A stretch of DNA of 45,631 bases from an uncultured Zoogloea sp. (GTDB taxonomy: Bacteria; Pseudomonadota; Gammaproteobacteria; Burkholderiales; Rhodocyclaceae). Below, in pieces: positions 10,601 through 19,600 of this stretch (position 1 is its first letter; each line of letters begins with the position of its first letter). Below the pieces are notes generated by a model. The model was not told the DNA's origin, did no database searches, and was given only the letters and a program-made list of their open reading frames with translations. The translations under genes were made by a program, and so were the position numbers. The DNA is taken from NCBI GenBank assembly GCA_937967645.1, contig CALBTT010000107.1, positions 1-45,631 of the forward strand. The letters are read 5' to 3'.

Positions 10601-13600
10601 CCCCGTTGGCAACCCCGCCCACGACCGCACCTACATCACCACCGCCACGGCCAGCACCGAGGTCACCAACGACGACTCGACCTTCGGCATCACCGCCGAC
10701 GCCTCCAGCCAGGCCGAGCGCAACATCGTCAACGGCGCCTCCACCGACTTCACCTTCACCGTGACCCGGGGCGGCGACCTGTCCCTGGCCCAGGACATCG
10801 ACTGGCTGCTCGAACTACCAGGTGGCGCCGGCTCGGCCTCCATCGGCGACTTCATCACCGGCCAGGACCTGCTGGGCAACAACGGCGGCCTGCCCTCGGG
10901 CACCGTCAGCTTTGCCGCAGGCGCCAGCACCGCCACCGTCACCGTGCAGGTCAAGACCGACGACCAGGTGGAAGTCGACGAGTCCTTCAACATCGTGCTG
11001 CAGCCGGCCGGGGCCAACACCGCCCTCACCGGCACCACCGCCAGCAGCACCATCACCAACGACGACACCGGCTTCTCGATCGTCGCCACCAGTGCGGACA
11101 AGGCCGAGGGGCAGAGCGGCAACACCACCTACACCTTCACGGTCACCCGCGCCGGCGCAGTCAGCCAGGCCGCCACGGTGGATTGGGCGGTCACCGGCAG
11201 CAGCGCCAGTGCGGCCGACGCCGCCGATTTCGGTGGCAGCCTGCCCACCGGCACCCTGTCCTTCGCGGCCAACGAGACCACCCAGACCGTCAGCATCACC
11301 GTGGCCGGTGATCTGAACGTGGAGCTCGACGAAGGCTTCACCGTCACCATCAGCAACGCCAAGCTGGGCGACAACACGCCCCAGAACATTGCCGACCCCA
11401 CCGCCACCGGGCGCATCGTCAATGACGACCAGAGCTTCGCGGTCAGCGCTGCCAACGCCAGCATCCTCGAAGGCAACAGCGGCACCACCCAGGTGGCCTA
11501 CACCATCACCCGCAGCGGCGACCTGAGCGTGGCCGCCACCGTGGATTACGCCGTCACTGGCAGCAACGGCGCCAATACGGCCGACGTGGCTGGCGGCGTG
11601 CTGCCCACCGGCACCCTCACCTTCGGCGTGGGCGTCAGCGAGCTGGCCGTGACCCTCAATGTCAATGGTGACACCGTTGCCGAGGCCAACAACGAGACCC
11701 TCACCCTCACCCTCAGCAACCCGTCCGCCAACACCACCCTCGGTACGTCCACCGCCAGCACCGTCATCAACAACGATGACACCAACTTCGTGCTGAGCGC
11801 CCCGGCCAACATCGCCGAAGGCGGCAGCGGCACCACCCCGGTGGTGTTCACCGTCACCCGCAACGGCGACGTCAGTGGCACCGGCAGCGTCACCTGGGCC
11901 CTCAGCACCTCCGCCGGCCTCACCACCGCCGACTTCGTCGGCAACCAGGACGTCCTCGGCACCAACAGCGGCCTGCCCAGCGGCACCGTGAGCTTTAACG
12001 CGGGCGAGACCAGCAAGACCATCACCCTCAATGTCCAGGGCGACCTGACCCTCGAGAGTGACGAAACCCTGCAGGTGGTACTGGGCAACCCGGTCAACGG
12101 CATCATCCAGCCGGGCGACGGCAGCAAGAGCACCACCCTGCTCACCGACGACGACAACTTCAGCATCAGCACCCTGACCACCACCCGGGCCGAGGGCAAC
12201 ACCGACAGCACCGTCACCTACACGGTGACCCGCAGCGGCTCCCTCGACGGCGCCCGCGACCTGACCTGGACCATCACCGGCACCAACGGCTTCGCCACCG
12301 CCACCGACCTGGCCGCCGGCCAGGCGGCCACCGGCACGGTCAGCTTCGCCGACGGCCAGAGCAGCGCCACCATCGTGGTCAACGTGAAGGGCGACTCCGC
12401 CGTCGAATCCGACGAGACGATGACCGTCACCCTGTCGAACGCACCGGCCAACAGCAACATCGTCACCGCCGCGGCGTCCACGGTGCTCACCAACGACGAC
12501 GCCAGCCTGACCATCACCCCCCTGCTCGCCGACAAGAACGAGGGCAACGCCTCCTACGTGGATTACACCTTCACCGTCACCCGCGCCGGTAACGGCTCGC
12601 AGGTCTCCACGGTGAACTGGGCCGTGGATAGCGGTGTCGCCAACGCAGTGAACGGCACCGACTTCTACGCCAGCCAGCCGGGCGGTGTCTCGAAGGACGG
12701 CAACGGCATTCCCTACGGCACCCTGAGCTTCGCCAGCGGGGAGACCAGCAAGACCATCACCCTGCGCATTGCCGGCGACAGCACCCTCGAGGTGGACGAG
12801 ACCCTGCGGATCAACCTGTCCAATCCGTCCTCGGGCACCGAGATCCAGGGCGGCACGGCCGACGGCTACGTGCGTAACGACGACGCCGAGTTCAACATCA
12901 CCGCCGGCACCGCCTCGGTGGTGGAAGGTGACAACGGCTTCACCGGTACGGCCATGACCTACACGGTGACCCGAACCGGCTATCTGTCCCAGACCAACAC
13001 GGTGAACTGGGCGGTCGGACACGGCACCACCAACATCAACGACTTCACCAACGGCAGCAACGCCAACATCAACCCCAGCGGCACGCTGACCTTCAACTCT
13101 GGCGTCACCACCCAGACCATCACGGTCTATGCCTACGGTGACACCGATGTCGGAAGTATCGAGAACAACGAGACCTTCAACATCAACCTGAGCGGTGCCA
13201 ACGCCGGCAGCTCCATCGGCGCCACCAGCAGCTACACCAGCACCATCCAGAACGACGACACCCAGATCACCGCCTCCATCGACGACATGCGCGTCGCCGA
13301 GACGGTGGCGGGCCAGTCGAGCACCTTCACGGTCACCTTCACCCGCTCCGGCGACCTCAACAAGGCCTCGTCCCTCAACTGGGCGGTGCAGGGCACCAGC
13401 GTTTATGACGGCGAGGAGAACGCCTGGTCAAACTCTGTCGACGCCAGCGACTTCGGCGGCAGCCTGCCCTCCGGGACCGTCAGCTTCGCCAGCGGTGAGA
13501 CCAGCAAGACCATCACCATCACCGTGTCCGGTGACGACGTGGTGGAGAACGACGAGTGGTTCCAGATCGCCCTGTCCGGCGGCACGGGCGTGGACCAAGT

Positions 13601-16600
13601 CACCACCGTCCACAACGACCCGCGCATCAGCGGTGGCAACGCCTTCTACAACGCTGATCACATGGGTGGCTGGGTTTCCGACGGCGGCCAGTACAGCAAC
13701 ACCAACTCCGGCTACCTGTTCGGCGAAATCGAACGGGACGAAGCCCTGTTCGATCTGGGCAACAACGCCAACACCGGCGAAACCGGCTCCTTCAGCTATG
13801 TGAGCAGCAAGCTCGAAGGCGACACCCTGGCCGACGGCGGCCCCAGCGACGACTACATCGAGCACGTCTTCGCCGTACGCCGCACCATCGCCACCTCGGG
13901 CACCGCCTGGGTGGAATGGAAGCTCTCCAATGGCGTCGGCGGCTACGTGGCCACCGACATCAACGACTTCAAGCCGGGCCAGGATGCCCTGGGCACCAAC
14001 GGCGGCTTTGCCTCCGGCCGGCTGAACTTTGCCGACGGGCAGGAGTGGGGCTACATCAAGGTCTACACCACCCGCGACAACGTGGGCGAATACGACGAGG
14101 CGTTCCGCGTCTACCTCACCACCACCAGCGGCGGCAGCAGCTTCGACAGCAACCCCGACGGCGCTGGCTACAACAATAACTACCTCGTCCTCAGCAACGA
14201 CGATACCCGCTTCGATGCCAGCGCCAACGACGTCACCGAAGGCAACATCGTCACCTTCACCATCACCCGTCAGGGTGATACCCGCGGCACGGATACCGTG
14301 GACTGGTCCCTGACCCTGCCGGGTTCCGAGACCACCAACGAGGGCAACACCAATACCAGCACGTGGTACCAGCTCGACCCCAGCGACATCTCGGGCGTGA
14401 CCACCAGCAATGGCACAGCGACCTTCAATGCCGGCGCCTGGACCGGCACCCTCACCTTCGAGAATGGCGAAACCACCAAGACCATCAGCGTCCAGACCCT
14501 GGACGACGCCTGGACCGAAAGCTGGCGCGAAAACCTGAGCATCGTGCTCAGCAACCCCAATAATGTGGACGCAGGCGAAGCGAATCACGACCTGGAAACG
14601 GCCTCCACCGGCTATGTGGACACCGCCCAGATCTACGACAACGACGCCGACCCCCTGATCAGCGTCACCGCCAGCACCACCACCCTCTTCGAAGGTACCG
14701 GTGCCAGCAATACCTCGGACGGCAACACCGTCACCTTCACCATCACCCGCACCGATCAGGCCGGGCTCGATGGCGCCCTGAACTACCCCAGCACCGTCGG
14801 CTGGTACCTCAGCGGCTCGGCCATCAACTGGGGTGGCTCCGCCAACGAGCTGGTCAAGACCTACAGCGGCGCCAATCGCGCCTATGAATACAGCTCGAGT
14901 ACCACATACGGCAACGTGGTGTTCAATGCCGGCGAAACCCAGAAGCAGGTCACCGTCACCTTCTATGGTGACAACTACGTGGAAAGCGAGACCCCGATCA
15001 CCTTCAACGTGGTCTCCGCGAGCGCCGGTGAAAGCTGGCTGTACGACGTCTATGGCGCCGGCACCCAGAACGGCTACGGTCCCGCCAACGTGGACAACAC
15101 CGCCGCAAGCGTCACGGTGAACGTGCGCAACGACGACATCCGCCTCTTTGTCGGCGGCTGGGACTCCAGCGGTGGAGACACCAACGGCTACTACACCAAC
15201 GTGCAGACCAACGCCTATGAAGGCAACCCGCTGACCTTCACGGTCAACCGGGCGGGGCGCCTCGACAGCGACATCGTGGTCAATTACACGCTGGTCAACG
15301 GCAGCACCGCCGCCGGCGATTTCCAGTACACCAGCGGCAGCTTCACTCTGGCCGCCCAGGCCAGCGCCTACGGCACCTACAACTACAACATCTCCCTGGC
15401 CGACATCCTGACCGACGACAGCACGGTGGAAGCCAACGAGACCTTCACCCTTCGTCTGAGCGCCCCCGGCGATGTGGCGGGCTCCTACGTCCGCTTCCAG
15501 AGCTACTACCCGGATTACAACAACGCCTACGGCACCCTGGCCAACACTCTGGATGTGCGCGGCACCATCTACGACGACGACACCACCTACACCCTGACCC
15601 CCACCGCCACCAGCCTGGTGGAAACCGACCAGGGTGCCAACCAGACCTTCTCCTTCGACGTGAGCCGCAGCGGCACGGGCTACTCGGGCGCCGCCACCCT
15701 GCGCTGGCGCGTCGAGGCCGTGGGCGCCAACCCCACCAACGCTGCCGACTTCACCAGCACCGACAGCCTGGGCACCGGCGGCGGCCTGCCCTCCGGCACG
15801 GTGAGCTTCGCCAACGGCGTACTGACCAGCAACTTCAGCGTGCTGGTCAAGGGCGACCTGATCGCCGAAAGCAACGAGACCTTCCGGGTCGTGATCTACG
15901 AGGACGTGCTCACCAGCGCCTCCCCGGCCATCACCAACACCCAGAACCTCGCCTCCAGCACCCTCACCGTGCTGACCGACGACACCGGCATCAGCATCGC
16001 CGACACGACCATCGTCGAGAGCGACAGCAACCAGACCATGAACTTCACGGTCACCCGCAGTGGTGACCTGTCGGGCGCCTCGTCCATGACCTGGACCCTG
16101 TTCAACGGCACCACGGCCGCCGGCGACTTCAGCGGCGCCACCACCGGTACCGTGAGCTTTGCCGCCGGCGAGAGCAGCAAGACCATCAGCGTCACCGTGG
16201 TGGGCGACACCGCCGCCGAAGCCGACGAGACCTTCTCGGTCCAGCTGGGCAGCCTGTCGGGCATCGACGAGGCGATCGACGTCACGGCCAACGCCACCAT
16301 CTTCAACGACGACTCGACCTTCGCCATCACCGGCGGTGCCGGTGCCAGCACCGCCGAAAACACCGCCCAGACCTTCACCATCACCCGCACCCACAACACC
16401 AACCAGAACCAGACCATCACCTGGTCGGTGCTCACCGGTGGCGCCAACGGCACGGTGGATGCAACCGACTTCGGCGGCAGCCTGCCCTCCGGCTCTGTCA
16501 CCTTCGCGCCTGGGGAGATGAGCAAGACCGTCACCATCACCCCCACCAGCGACACCACCCCCGAGACCGACGAGACCTACACTGTCCAGATCGCTCTGGG

Positions 16601-19600
16601 TACGGGCACCACGGGCGACAGCATCACCACGGCCACGGCCACCGGCACCATCGAAAACGACGACGCGGTGTTCCACATCGCGGCCAGCCAGGCGACGATC
16701 CAGGAAGGCCACAGCGGCACCACCAGCCTGACCTTCACCGTCACCCGGGGCGGTGACACCAGCGGCGTCGGCAGCGTGGACTGGAAGCTCAGCTCGGCTG
16801 CCGCCAATGCGGCCGACTTTGCCACCGGCGACACCCTCGGCACCAACGGCGGCCTGCCCAGCGGCACGGTCAGCTTCGCCGATGGTGAAGCGAGCAAGAC
16901 CATCACCATCCAGGTGGTGGGCGACCTCAACGTGGAGAACGACGAGAGCGTCACGGTCACCCTCTCCAACTCCAGCGGCGGCCAGATCCAGACCGCCACC
17001 GCCACAACCGACATCCTCAACGACGACTCCACCATCGCCATCAGCGCCCTGTCGGCCGCCAAGGCCGAAGGCAACAGCGGCACCACCGCCTACACCTTCA
17101 CCGTGACCCGCAGCGGCTACCTGGGCGAAGCGGAAACGGTGGATTACGCCATCGCCGGCACGGGCCTCAACCCGGCCGACGGCGCCGACTTCGGCGGCAG
17201 CCTGCCTTCCGGCACCCTGACCCTGCCGGCCGGCCAGAACAGCGTGACCCTCACCGTGCTGGTCAGCGGCGACCTGGCGGGCGAGCCGGACGAGGACTTC
17301 ACCGTCACCCTGTCCAACCCCTCCAGCGGCGTCACCATCACCACCTCCGCCGCCAACGGCACCATCCAGGCCGACGACGTGGTGTTCGACGTCAGCGCCC
17401 CGGCCACCGCCCTGGAAGGCAACACCGGGGACACCACCTACTTCGATTTCGTGGTCACCCGCAGCGGCAACCTGAGCGCCTCCCAGACGCTGGACTGGAG
17501 CGTCGCCGGCATCGGCGCCGACCCCACCAGCGCGGCCGACTTCGTCGCCACCAGCGGCAACATCACCTTCAATGCGGGCGAAACCAGCAAGACCATCCAG
17601 GTGCCGGTCAAGGGCGACTACTCGGGCGAATCCAACGAGAGCTTCCGCCTGAGCCTCACCGGCCCCAACGGTGTGGTGTTCACCCACAGCACCGCCGATG
17701 CCACCATCACCGACGACGAAGCCTCCCTGCGCATCAGCGGCACCACCGCCACCCGCGTCGAAGGCCACGATGGCACCACCACCGACCTGACCTTCACCGT
17801 CACCCGCAGCGGCAACCTGAATCTGGCCGCCACCGTGGACTGGACCGCCACCGCCGGCACCGCCAATGCGGCCGACTTCGTGGGCGGCGTGCTCCCCAGC
17901 GGCAACCTGTCCTTCGCCAGCGGTGAGCTCAGCAAGACCATCACCGTCACCGTACAGGGCGACGTGGAGGTGGAAGGCAACGAGAACTTCACCATCGACC
18001 TCTCCAACGCCTCAATCGGCGCCGACATCATCACCGGCACGGCCACCGGCACCATCACCAGTGACGATGTGGACTGGACCGTCACCGGCTTCACCATCCC
18101 CTCGGTCGAAGGCGACGGTGCCAGCCACGACTTCGTCTTCCGCGTCACCCGCACCGGCGGCACCGCCGCCACCACCCTGGACTGGAATGTGGCCGGCAAC
18201 GGCGCCAACGCCGCGGACGCCGCCGATTTCTTCAACGGCTTCTTCCCCAACGGCACCCTCAGCTTCGGCCAGGGTGTGATGTCCCAGGACATCGTTGTTC
18301 ATGTGGCCGGCGACAGCGTGCTCGAGAGCGACGAAGGCTTCACCGTCACCCTCACCCCGCCCACCGACAGCCTGGTGCACAGCTTCACCAGCCAGAGCGC
18401 CAACGCCACCCTGGTCAATGACGACGACGTGATGTCCATCGCCGCCCTGGCCGCCGACGGCGCCGAAGGCTCCGGCGCGCCGGGCACCCTGAGCTTCACC
18501 GTCACCCGTACCGGCAGCACCGCCGGCAACTCCAGCGTGGGCTGGCGCATCGTCCATGGCGACACCGTGGCCGGCGACTTCGTCGCCACCTCGGGCACCG
18601 TCACTTTCGTCGATGGCCAGGACAGCGCGGTGCTCAACGTCGCCATCGCCGGCGACCGCAACGTCGAGCTGGCCGAGAACTTCAGCGTCGAGCTCTACAA
18701 CCCGGGCACCGGCAGCACCGTGGATGCGGGCGCCTCCACCGCCGCCGGCACCATCCGTGACGACGACGTGGATCTGGCCCTGTCGGCCGCCGTCGGCAGC
18801 GCCGTCGAGGGCGACACCGGCAACCCCGGCCAGCTCAGCTTCACCGTCACCCGCAGCGGCGACCTGTCGGTAAGCACCTCGGTCAACTGGAACGTGGTGG
18901 CGGGCAGCGCCGTGGCCGCCGACTTCCCCGGTGGCGTACTGCCCTCCGGCAGCGTCACCTTCGCCCCCGGCGAGACGACCCAGACCATCCTGGTCAATGT
19001 GGCCGGCGACGGCCTGGACGAAGGCACCCAGGACTTCACCGTCCAGCTCTCCGGCCAGAGCGCCCACGCCGACATCACCAGCAACAACGTGATCGGCACC
19101 ATCATTGACGACGACGACACCCTCACCGTGTCCGCGGTCTCCGCATCCCAGCTGGAAGGCAACAGCGGCACCACCGCCTTCACCTTCCGGATCGACCGCA
19201 GCGGTACCTCCACCGGCGCCGCCAGCGTCGACTGGAACGCCGCCGGCTCCGGCCTGCGCCCTGTGGGCAACAGCGAGTTCCTGGCCCAGACCGGCACCGT
19301 CACCTTCGCCGACGGCGAGACCAGCAAGGAGTTCACCGTCCATGTGAATGCCGACACCCTCGGCGAATACGACGAGACCTTCAGCGTCTCCCTGGGCAAC
19401 CCCAGCTACGGCTCCACGGCAGCGGCCACCACCGCCACCGGCACCGTCATCAATGACGACGCCGTGCTGCTGATTGCTGCAGACCACGCCTCCACCCCGG
19501 AAGGCGACACCGGCGAGGAAACCCCCTTCACCTTCACCGTCACCCGCAGCGGTGACACCACGGTCACTTCCAGCGTGCTGTGGCAGGTCATCCCCAGCGG

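Noticed and set aside
13428..17768. A 1,446-codon open frame antisense to the adhesin, and similar long antisense frames at 7587-10034, 10815-13022 and 18012-21836
   Set aside because: They mirror the adhesin's C-rich third positions and repeats, give Gly/Val/Asp-rich low-complexity translations without recognisable domains, and lie fully inside a convincing gene.
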